Shown piece after piece: positions 21,501 to 32,164 of a stretch of 64,000 nucleotides of DNA. The DNA is from Neospora caninum Liverpool (Eukaryota; Apicomplexa; Conoidasida; Eucoccidiorida; Sarcocystidae): NCBI RefSeq assembly GCF_000208865.1, contig NC_018396.1, forward strand, positions 3,529,101 to 3,593,100, read 5' to 3'. The position numbers and the translations under genes are program-made. Within the stretch, counting starts at the first letter, position 1; each line of letters starts with the position of its first letter. The notes beneath the pieces were generated by a model that saw only the letters and a program-made list of their open reading frames with translations, did not search any database and was not told the DNA's origin.

Positions 21501-21995
21501 ATCAAACGTGTACAGCTGGCCGTGCGGTCCAATTGAGTAGCCAGCGGGCTGAGGCGGGTAGAAAGCTAGGCGGCGAACGATGGACGAGCGGCACCCCCTG
21601 GAGAAACACGTAGCACGGACGAAGAAAGAAGAGCGGTGTGGACGGGAGAAGTGCATACTGCACGAACATGGAAAAGCAATTCTGAGCCGAGAAGGAACGA
21701 ACACGGGCGAGGGCAGAGGATCCGATGCTAGTCGCCTGCCCTGTGCGGGGTTCCCGCGACAAGCTCGGACTTCACAATCCCCGTGGACGCCGGACAAAAA
21801 AGCAAGGCCGTGCGCCCTCGAGACAAATACCGACATCTTCAGTAAGTTACAGACCCGCCTCAGCTGTACATACACATCCTTGAGTACTGGCGATCCCGCC
21901 TCATCATCGGTCTACCTGCAGTCTGCCTGTCTGTGCATAGGCAGATTCGTCAGTGTCGAGACTTACATGGCCGCCAGGCAGCCGAAGATGCACAT
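18556..21995 (-). CDS. ABHD17-like alpha/beta hydrolase (probable depalmitoylase; 7 exons)
   Basis: Exons in coding order: 21995-21967, 21597-21007, 20517-20370, 19847-19748, 19470-19346, 19134-18895, 18630-18556; 435 aa, all phases consistent. ABHD17 (FAM108) enzymes are membrane-attached thioesterases that remove palmitate from proteins. Family marks: LAFYPPQPAGYS near the N-terminus, HGN oxyanion region (188-190), YDYSGYG, nucleophile elbow GHSVG (Ser260), DAFPNVEKL, HGQLD (Asp329) and NADHND (His403). The catalytic triad is therefore complete. Two stretches are longer than in animal ABHD17: a Ser/Pro/Gln-rich segment in exon 2 before HGN, and a charged Ala/Glu/Lys insertion of about 50 residues just before the His strand. 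The N-terminus is Cys-containing (MCIFGC...MGCRSS), suiting acyl anchoring. An internal Met split by intron 1 could be the true start. Confidence 0.87.
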
Positions 21996-24900
21996 CGTCG
22001 CGCATCTGTTCGGCGCCACGGACTTCTCGGACTCCGCATCTTCCATTTTTCTGCTCCAGAGGCAGACGACCAGTCGACTGTCCGGACAGTCTTAGCGTTG
22101 CCTGGTTGCTGAAACGAGAAACCCGCGTGCACCAAGAAACACAGTTTCGCCGGCGTACTGCAGGCCTTTTCCCCTTGCTTCCGTTTAGTTGCACTGGAGG
22201 AATCAAGTCCCTGCAATAAGACTGTGCGTGCTCCACCACGGCATGTATAGAACAGCCTTACCGCCGTGTGGTTAGGCAGCAGAACACGTCTGGAGGGGAC
22301 GAAGTATGACACAGTTGGACGGATGCCGAACTTACGTATTGATGGAGCACGTGTGCACCTTTGACGAGCGAAGAAATAGCAGCGCAACCGACTTCCCTTG
22401 GATGCCCATCAAAATACCAGAAGCAGCTGCACAGCCTCCGAGCTGAGGAAGTCGTAGGAGCGCGATCGTTTTCCGCGGGAAAAGCCAAGCGAGGTCAGGA
22501 TTTAGTCCAGACTCTTCAGAGACACTTCGTTTCATAGGCACCCCGCAAACAACGGGGACGCCACCGTACACACAAAGGGGAGGAGACGTCTACACGAAGG
22601 CCGCAGAATGGGAGACCGCCAGCGACGACGGGAACATGCTCAGCAGACGCTGGAACAGCTCTCCACCGGTTTGGGAAAGAGCGACAGAACAACGCGAGCC
22701 GCGCACTCGCCACAAGTTTGCCTTGTGGAACGAAACTCTCTGGAACTGGTCCAAATTACACGCTCCCGCACAGCACGCCGTAGCAGCGGCTCCGACGAAT
22801 GCGCATTGCCGTGGGCCACGCCACATAAAACGCTGGGAGCACAAATGCCGTTTGCCTCCCTGAGAAATGCGTTTGGAACCGCAAAACGACAGAAAACGTT
22901 TACAAATCGCCTGCGGCACAGCGCGAGCGACGCTCTCGCCGAGCGACTGCCACGCTTGCCCCCAGGAGACAAGACTACGAACTCAAATATGTTTGACAGT
23001 ATCTTCGGCACTGCTTTTTCACGAGCAGCGCAGAGATGAAGCGTTGACGGACCACAGAAAGTTGTGCTGTTAGACAAACGTCAGATTAATTAGCAGCAAG
23101 GGTGTAGAAAAAGAGGCACAGAGCTATCCGAGTCTAGGAAGCAAGGTCCGGAACGAGAAGCAGTAAGTGGAGACGTGGCAAGCGAAGAGGCCTGGCGGAG
23201 AGAGAAATGGGCAAGTGAAGGCTCTTCGACAAGCGCAGGCAAAGCTGTCAAGAAATAGGTTTTTCAATGAAGCATCTGGAGAAAATGTTTGAGGAACGAA
23301 GCGTGGCAGCGCATCCAGCGGCAGACAGCAAACTTCGCGAGTTGCGATGCGCGCAAAGATTGGCTCCAAACACGGAAACAAGAACCCCGGCGCATACAGG
23401 TGAAGAAGACGATTTGCAAACCAGGGAGTGAAACGTAATAAGCCCTCGCCTACCTTTTCACAGGAAAGTAAAGAAGTGGTTATAATTCCTGAAACCGTGT
23501 CGGCTTCGCCCGCCGCCGAATTCAGCCTATAGATCGCTGTCGCGCATGCGCTGGGGCGTTTCAAGGTGCCCCCGAAGCACTTGGCTTCAGCTCCGCCAAT
23601 TCTTTGGCAATGGAGGTCGAAGAAGAACCACCGGTTTTTGTTCCTTCGGAAGGACGGAGCTCAGCCGATGTTGATCTGTTTGACAGCATATGCCACGTCG
23701 GAGCATCAGACTGCTGTCTATGAACCTACGCCGACACTTCGGGCCTTATTTCCTCGCCACGTTGTTTCTGTATTCTCCAGCTGCCCGATTGCTTGCTTTT
23801 TTCCTACATCGCTGGCTCGTCTGAATTTGTTTCATCATGCACTTCTAACAAGCGTCATGCGAAGCCACAGTCAAAGCCGCACATTTTTTGCGAAAGATAA
23901 GGTCGGTCGCCACGTTTGGCGACTACTAGTCTGCCTTGTCTCAATAACAACAAAAAGGGTTCCTGAACTTCAGCTGAGGATCGATCAACTACACGCAGTG
24001 CAATGAGGCTTTGCCTTCCTCTGTGCTTCTCGACACGAATCGAACCGGCGGAAATTTCTCATGGACGCCTCACCTCTGCGACCTAGACGGAGCGAGATGC
24101 GCGCCAGCGATGCGTGTTTAGGTGGAACTTTTTCCTTATAGAATACTTTTGACAAGGGGGAAGAAGGAAGTTTTGGGCATCCTGTTGCATCACGGAAAGC
24201 GTTGAAAACATGGAAGCGACAAGGTTGGCCAGAAGCACGTCATCAACGCTGAAGGCAGTCTTTGGTATCATCTGCTGGTCCGGTGAATGCCGTTTGCGCA
24301 CCGGGACACGACAGATGCAGTCAGCAAACAGCCTGCGTCTACAAGCGTGTGTTTACGGGTAGAGAAATACAAAGACAGGGATGTACTTGTTAGCATGCAT
24401 AGGTCGTGTCGCAAGCGGCTCATTTCTCCGTCGCTTCAGACTAGACTAAAGAAGCTTTGAAGTATGTGTAAGGCTTGTGAGAGTAGGTCTACAGAGAAAT
24501 TCACGTGTACCCTGGACCACCCCCACTCTATATCACTTGCTTGTACTAGAGGAAGCGTCGCTGGAACACGATGTCTTTTTGTTTTTTCCCCCGAGTGTCT
24601 CCAATCCCCATCCCACTCAGAGGGAGAAGGTTGACCTGCTTCTGCCGCGTGGTTTCCTGGTGTCTGTCGCAGCACAAGCAGATAGCATGTGCTCTTTGGA
24701 CACACGTGTTTTGCTTCCCCGTTCTTACAAAAAGCAAGCGGTTCATCTCAGCAGAACAAGGTGTACAACAAGAATAACATGCTCAGGTGTAGATGTAATT
24801 ACGGGTCCTAGTTTTTGCAGTATCTACAGGCAGCTATGTACTATTACCACCGTGAGAGTTTTCAAGTCCAGACGCCCAATGTTTTTTCCTCGAAGGTCAG

Positions 24901-26449
24901 TGATAACATATGATTCTTTGTTTGGGCGCGTCTGAACAATTCCGTATTGTAAAGGATTTCCCGTGGCGCTTGCTATCCCGTAGGACTGGCAGTAAACGTC
25001 GTACCTCGTACAAATCTGCGACCTCCAGTTGGGCGACAACCTGATACGACTGGGGGGTGTTCAATCGTACTGGCAAAAAGAAACATGATTGTTTATTCCA
25101 GGGTTCAGCGTCGTTTTCACTTTCGCCTGAACTCGCCCCTAGTGTCCCTGTAGAGCACGGCAGGTTGAGATTTCAGGTTAGAACTGTCGCTTGCCATTCT
25201 CCTGTGCTGATTGTGAATAGCAAACACGTGCCACGCTAACTTACCGTGGATTGGCTTGCTTGCCAGGGGCCGTTGCAACGATACAACGTGGTATTTCTTC
25301 GGTTGATATAGCTCACCCGAAACAGTTTGGGGCCAACCACACGCACCTGCATGAGACACCCTGCGCCTGAGAGCAACAGGTTGTTCTTGTTCCCTCCACT
25401 CGTTCTGACTGTCGAGCAACCTAGATTCTTTCTGTTTCTCCGGCAGCGCCTAACCTGGCATCCGTGGTTGGGGCTACACGGAAGGCCATTCGGATGCATT
25501 TTCCCTGTCGCGCCCATCGCGTAGAACAGCTTTCTCGGCTCTGGAGGCCATCCTTGGGGAGGCCTCGAAGCCTCAAGAAAACCCAGTTTGGCTGTGTTCT
25601 ATCCGCATCATCCTTTCCTGCGAGAAAGCCGCCGCGGGCGCCCCAGAAAATCGAGTGCTACCCCAATCTGCACGTGTTTCTCTTCAGCCCAGACCACGTC
25701 GGCGTGGTGTCTCGGCTGGCCCCCGCGAGGGCGTCAACGCATGCGCACACTCGAAGCGACGATGCGGCGCCGCGCAAAACCGCCTGCCATCTGTTTCCTT
25801 CTTTCGACAGTTTTGCTCAGCCTGGCCAATTTCCTCCGTACTCTTTGATGCCCATTTCGTTCCCCTTTTCGGCATGTGCCAGTCGTGGCGCATGCACGTT
25901 CCCTTCCCGTTTGTCCTCGACCGTGTGCGACTTTTTCACGCCTCATCTCAGGACAGCGCATGCGCGGACGACAGCGACTGATCCCGTAGTTGAAAACTCT
26001 CTGTTTTGAGCAGAACAGCTTTTCCCCTTGAGCCGAATGGTTCTGTTGAAGGGAAACAAACGGCAAGGAAGAGAGGCGGAAGGACATCTCGGGGGAGAGC
26101 GGGCATTTCGTCGCCGTACCTTTGTCTTCTTCCCGGCGACAGGCCACGGCAACGGCGCGGCGAACACGAGAGGGAACAGGTCATCTCGATTCGTTTCCGG
26201 TCTACATGCTACGGAGGGGAGTGCTTTATGCATCCGACGTTTCCCTCTGTGTGTTTCCGTGGCTCACGATTCCGGTATGCCCCAATTTCTTCCCCGTGGT
26301 CGTGGCGGGCCCCAGTGAGCAGAGTGCGCGTTTGATCGCACGACACAGTTGCGACATCGACGTTCTCTTTCGGATCTCTGCCTTCTTGTCCGTTTTCAGT
26401 AACGTGGAGGGCCTTTCTTCCGTCCGCTCACTTCCCTTCTCGTTCGCCT
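21996..26449. other. Divergent intergenic region, 4.4 kb, no gene supported
   Basis: Lies between the starts of the minus-strand hydrolase and the plus-strand 1152-aa gene. It probably contains two promoters and long, possibly spliced, 5' leaders. Frames of up to about 180 codons occur on both strands but overlap one another and show no domain, signal peptide or conserved splice pairing. No long (TA)n tract is present. Confidence 0.5.
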
Positions 26450-29400
26450 GTGGCATTACGGTGTCCGGTCAAGACCCCTGCTGCCTGGGTTTTCCGAACG
26501 GTTCTTGGCCTCCGTACAGCCTATTTACTGTCTGCGATCAACATGTCTTCGCCGCTCCCCCACTGCTTGCACCGTTTTTCCCGGGGCCGAAAACTCCCCG
26601 AGGAACTTTCCCGAACCGGTCCCAAAGTGCCAGGAAGCCGGCGTCCCGTTTGCTCCCTGGCTGACTCGCGCTCGCCGGCGGATGGCTGCGTCCCGGAAGC
26701 GGCGAGGAGCAGACTCCGCTGTGGCAGCGGCCGCTGCACAGACGGACAAGGGCCAAGGCGCCACGGCGATCCCCCCGCTGCAGGTCGTGCAGAATCTGCC
26801 TCGACAGGCGACGCTGGCGCGCACGGAGACAAACTTATTGGTGCATCGCGAGGAGCAAGTGGGGTCGGCCCTGGAGCGCCGCCCAACCTGGCGAACGTCC
26901 CGCGGTTTCTACGCGAAAAACAGAGAGGTGGAAACGCCGCGCCCGTCAAAGTGACGGGAGAAAGGCGCCTGCTGGGTTCTCAACTTCGGTTGACTCCGGT
27001 CTCTGCGCTTTATCCTCGTGAGGTCGCCGCTCCTGTTCGTACTGCGACTCCCCCCACCTGCCCACCACCTCGGCCTGTCCCTGTTCGCGACCGTTTCTTT
27101 TCTTCACTGTCTTCCTTCCCGTCAGCGCCTCTGGTTCTCTCGTCTGCTCCCTTCTTGCCCGCGTCTCCCGCTTCCTCTGGTTCTTCCCCGTGCCTTTCTC
27201 TGTGCCCCACGCGGAGTTTCTCTGTTGCCTCGCGCATCCACTTCCTCAACAGTCGAACGCGCTTTCAGACGGTCCTTCACTCCGCAGACCTCGCCCCGCC
27301 CTTCCTGCTTCTTCCTCTGTCCTCTCCACGGCCGCTTCTCGCCTACCACCATCGTTTCCGCACGCGAAACAAAAAGCGAGGCAGCCGGTTCCACGCGCAC
27401 CCCCTGCCTCTGCCTCCGCCGCCTCTCTCGCCGCCCCGCTCGGACGCCGCGCACATGTACGTGGGGTCTCCGCTGTCTGCCTCGGCTCTCGCTACAGCGG
27501 CCGGTCAGCAGCCGCTTCCCCCGCCTCTGCTCCGGCACTTGCAAGGCCTTTTTCCCGTCTTTCGGGGTTCCGAGTGCGATCCACGGTGCGGCGTTGGACC
27601 CTCAGGAGAGGCGTCCGGACTCGCACTGCTTCCGCCGCCGAGTCTGGTGGAGCCTAGACACCTCGAAGACCTCGCGCGGCGCGCGCTGCACGCGCACGGC
27701 GAAGAACGGCGAGACGCGTCGGAACCCGCCAAGTATAAAAGCGACGCGCTCTTTTGGAAGGAACTCGCCGAGCGAGTCGAGAAAGTTCGCGACGTTCTGC
27801 CGATCGAGTCTCTCGTGAGGCTGCTCACGATTCTCACGCTGCGCAGGACCTCGGGCACAGTTCGGCCCATTCCGCAGGTTTTCCAGGCTTTCGAGTCTCA
27901 AGACGACGCGGCGCGCGAAGGCGGGCCGAGCAAGAGCGAGACAGGTTTGACGCTGTCGAACGAGGCGCTCCCGTGTGTGAGGCCTGTGCCTCCGCGTCTG
28001 CTGCTCGCCTCGACTCGCGAATTCCTGGAGGACTTGAAGAAGCTGTCGCCGCCTGCCACTGCCGCCTTGGCTGCAACCTTCGCGTGGAGCAACTGCACTA
28101 GCTCTGCGCTTCTCTTCGCTCTCATGGAGCGCTGGGCGTGGCAGCCGTCGGGCGAGGCGACGGCCGAGGAACGCCAGGCGCCCGCGCGTGCACCGGGGCA
28201 GAAAGACGGCAGGGACGAGGCCGACGAGCAGGCGAAGACATCCCCAGAGGACGGCTTTTCGGAGAAGCATCAAGGCCACCTGGGAGACTTCACGCCAGCA
28301 GATTTTGCTCTGTTTGTCGCTTCGCTGGGCCACCTCGCATCTCAGCAGGAGGCGGCCCACGCCAGACACCGGCGCCAGGCTCGGCATGCGCAGGAAATAT
28401 CGGGGAAACAAATCATGGCCGCGTATCGCGAGCGGCAGCGCAGGCAGCTTGGGAGGAGTTTGGACTCGAAGACAGAGACAGAGACGTGTCACTTTAGTCC
28501 GTCCTTCTTCGACGGCTGCTGCCGGTACATGGCCAACCGTGCAGAGGATTTTTCTCTGTTCTCCTTTTCGTCTGCCGCGAGAACTCTGGTAGAGAACCTA
28601 GAGATCCGGAGCCTTCTCACAGAGGCGCACGGGAGAAAAAATGTGGACAGCGAGGCCGCAGGCAGTTCTGAAAGCCTGGCCTCCCAGAGACACTCCCTGT
28701 CGAGAGCCTCTGTGCCGGCGCTTTCCAGAACACCGGGGCCGCACGTCTCCTGTCCGACTCCGAACTCCGTTGAAAATCTTTCGAAGGCGATTTGCCTTTT
28801 CGTTACGTCGTGGGAGAGTGGAGACAAAAAGCATCATGGGAGTCTGGCAAGCAGGGTGGCCGATCTTCTGCTTGTCGCTAGACTCCTCCGTGCAGCCTCA
28901 CAATGTGAGCTGTATGTACACCTGCATCGTGCGCTTCGATCCGAGGCAGAAGGGAATCAGATGATCGAGAACCGGCAGAAAACAACGCTCGGTCAGCCAA
29001 CGCCCGATGACAAAACAGACAAAAACGGTCATCAGCCCTCAAGCAGCACAGACGACGTTTGCAAGACTCTTTTGGCACATATAACCCGCGAGCTCGTCCA
29101 GGTGCACAACGAACTGGAGGTTCTTCCACTTCTCGAGTCGACCTCAGCAAGCGACGAAAAGGGGAAGATCAGGCGTGGCAAAGATGATTCGGCGACTGAA
29201 CTCACGGCCCATCCTGGGTTTTCGCCAGAACGAGGATTTTTGACCTTCCGCCCGGAGACTGTGTATGTTCGAAATGAACTGCTGGCGGCTGCGGGGGAGA
29301 GTGCGGCGGCTGTCGTCAGACTTTGTCACGCCAAAGTAAGCAACAACGTCCACAGCAGCCAGTTCTCCAGCTCCAGGGCCAAACCCGCCTCTGAAGGATC

Positions 29401-32164
29401 GCAAGGGGTTTAGGCTAAACCTTAAACCTTTTTCGTTGGTGGTTGCTTTTCTGCATGGGAAGAGACGGGTGGTGTCGTGAACCTGCGTTGGTAAAAGTAT
29501 CATCTTTGCTTCAGGACGCTGAGCCTGCTGACGTGTTTTCACGCGTTTTCCAGTGCCGGCGCAACATGTTTCGCATGTTTGCGTATGCATATCCACCTAG
29601 GTTGTCTAGCCTCTCATTTTCTCACTGGCCTTCCGCTCTCTAGTCAAGTAGGCTGGTTTGGTGAAGAGGGGACCTGGCAAGACTGGACGACTGGGCGGGT
29701 CATAAAGGCTCGATATCACCACGTGACCGAACAGCCTGGGTCTGGTTGCCCCATGGAATGTGGAAAGAGCTTTGAGCGTTGTTTTCTCACTCCTTCCTTC
29801 CGTGACACGGGGGCTGTGTTCTGATTTTCCGTTTGTGTGTTCAGTCGCTGCTCCGGACAACTGGAGAGGTCGCCGGCGAACCTCCGAGTGCGCGAACGGT
29901 GAACGCGGAGGAAACGCCCCCTTCTTCTCGGCTCCCTACCGGTGCTGGACTTGCTGGTGTGAGAAGTTGTGCGCCGGGGCAACCGGTCGAGCGCATGCAA
30001 CTCGACAGGCTTGGCCAGGTAATTTCGAGCGTTCGCTTGCTCGATCGCCTCAAAATACAGCTGGCGTGCTCCGGCCTGAAAGCTCGAGCTCTCTCTGTGA
30101 CAAGGTCGGGCCTCCCGTTTTACTCTGTAGAGACGGCTTCCGGCGCGTTGAGACCAGACTCGCCAGTCTGAGCAGAAAAGACGCAGGTCCAAGTGGTCGT
30201 GCCTGGGAAAGTCAAGAGAAGATGCTCAGAATGGAAACCCGTGAAGCCACGCCGCGTGCCTCGGCCTGCTTGCCCCATGGACTGTGGAAACAGCTTTGAG
30301 CGTTGTTTTCTGGAGCGAATCGGAAGCTAGGTTTTCTTCCGTTTCCTGACACTGTGAATTGAAGCCGACGAGAGACGTTGAAGGAAACGTCGCAAAAAGG
30401 CTTTCGAAGGCTGCAGCTGAGCAGGCAGCCCTTTTCGCTCCCCTGTCAAACGCCGTGCATGCAAGCATCCGCGGCTTTTTTTCTGCAGGAGAACAGTGCG
30501 CCTGAGCTTTCTTCGCACACGCCTTAGCTCCAGGAGAAAGGTGTGCAGCTGATTTGAAATTCCGATGCCTGTTTGGACTTGTACTTTCCTGTCTTGCGTT
30601 TCTGGTTTGGTCGTGCAGGTCAAACCGGAGACCGAACAGTTCGTGGACGCCGTTGATCTCATCCTTCGAGAGCGCGGAGCAGCGGGCGCCCCGACGGAAC
30701 AGATGGCAGACTTGATGGAGTTGCTGGCCGTCTCCCTCCCCGAGAAGGTGCGTCGCGTGGCCGGGTGCAAAAATACGTCGAGCCGAGCAAACGCCCACGG
30801 GAGAGAGGGAAAGAGGGTCTGTCTGTGGTGTGAAGCCCGCCCTCGGTGACTGTCGCGTTTCTTTGCAGAACACTGAAGAGCCTGAAGCGAGGTCCCGCTG
30901 GTACCGAGTGGGGTTTGGCGGCAAGGCAGAGAAGCCGAGCCAAGAGAAGTTCTCCTCCCTGCAGGTGAGCGAATCCCTCGGTTTTCGAGGCGGCTGTCGA
31001 GCAGACTCGTGAAGGAGAATCCGTGGCCACTTCTAGCGGGAATGGGTCGGTCCCCGTGAGGCAGAACTGTGGACAGGGCGGGGGACTCCCGGTTCACGCG
31101 ATGGCGGGGGACAGGTGGAGACGCCCGTGAGAGCGAGAAGGCCGCTGTACGCCCCGCGTGGATTTTCGGGCAGGGTGCGGGAGACGCGAGCAGGAAGTGT
31201 GCTGCAGCTGTGAGGCAGGAAAGGCGAAAACCGGTCTAACACGTATCCCAGCTCCACACAACCGCCTCTTTTTGCCGCTTATCTTTCGTGTAGAACAGTG
31301 CCAGGGCTCACCGCGCGCAGGCGGTTTCAGTTTCGAGCAGACGCAGCGGAAGGCGTATGTGTGACCCCTATATAGATGGCTAGAGACGCGATTCACGGCA
31401 TGCCTCACCCCGGGGGAATCCAGAATCGGTCCCGTAGGTAGCCCGCTTCAAAAAACCAAATGTCTCGAACGGCGGCAGTCACGCGAAGGAAGATTTGGGT
31501 GGACGCACGCAGTTGCAAACCTTACACGTTTTCGCGGGCGTCGACGACTCGCCGGCACGTCGGAGCTGCAGTATGACTGTTCGCTTCAGACTGGCGTGGT
31601 TTTCTCTTTCTCTGTTCAGGCGTTGAGCGCGGAAATTGTAAGGCGCTACGCGGCCTTGAGTGTCGAACAGAAACGCCGGATAAAGTGCGCGACGAAACAG
31701 ATTGGCTGGGAGGTGAGGACCAAAGGCGGCATACATATAGATTGCCATACAGCGTCACTTCACCGGAAGTCTTGGCGCTCCAGAACGCGTCATCGGGGAG
31801 CCCCGAGTAGACGGGCTCTTTTGGGCGCCGCCACGAAAGCGGTTCTATAAAGACGCAGGGAGGTGCGATGCAGAGGCTTACTTTACGCGGGGCTGACGGT
31901 CGTGTTTATCCGTTGTGACCTCACGGCGAGGACGGAGACAGGCGGCGTGTGGCCATGGGAAGGCCCCGATCTTTATCTTTAAGGCTGGAAGCGTGCATCC
32001 ACAGGTCTGACCAGATGCGCTCAGGAGGCGACGCGTTCCGCATTGCGACGCTGGGTTGTCTCCGGTCTGTTCTCTGTTCTCAGGACCCGTATTTGAATCA
32101 CTGCTTGGGAAGCTTCACGTCGGCGGTTGCGCGACAACGCTTCGAAGCGACAACTAAGCCTTGA
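26450..32164 (+). CDS. Unrecognised 1152-aa protein, possibly organellar (6 exons)
   Basis: Exons: 26450-29335, 29845-30018, 30619-30747, 30869-30964, 31620-31712, 32084-32164. Every exon boundary is phase 0 and every splice site is GT-AG. I do not recognise the family. The N-terminal ~250 residues are rich in Arg, Ser and Pro and start MALRCPVKTPAAWVFRTVLG, which could act as a mitochondrial or plastid leader (inference). The middle and C-terminal parts contain several leucine-rich helical stretches (LPIESLVRLLTILTLRR; FVDAVDLILRERG; MADLMELLAVSLPEK; EIVRRYAALSVEQKRRI), which suggests an alpha-solenoid. No catalytic motif, TM span or RAP-type C-terminus is visible. The Met at 26450 is simply the first in a long frame; later Mets are possible. 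Confidence 0.68.
29748..30312. repeat. 42-bp element repeated in adjacent introns
   Basis: A 42-bp sequence beginning TTGCCCCATGGA occurs at about 29747-29788 (intron 1) and again at about 30269-30310 (intron 2) of the 1152-aa gene, with only two differences. The bases outside the core are much less similar. No known element was recognised. Confidence 0.75.

Noticed and set aside
22608..23077. Overlapping 140-codon frames on both strands
   Set aside because: There is no domain or compositional evidence favouring either strand; they are probably part of the leader or promoter of the hydrolase gene.
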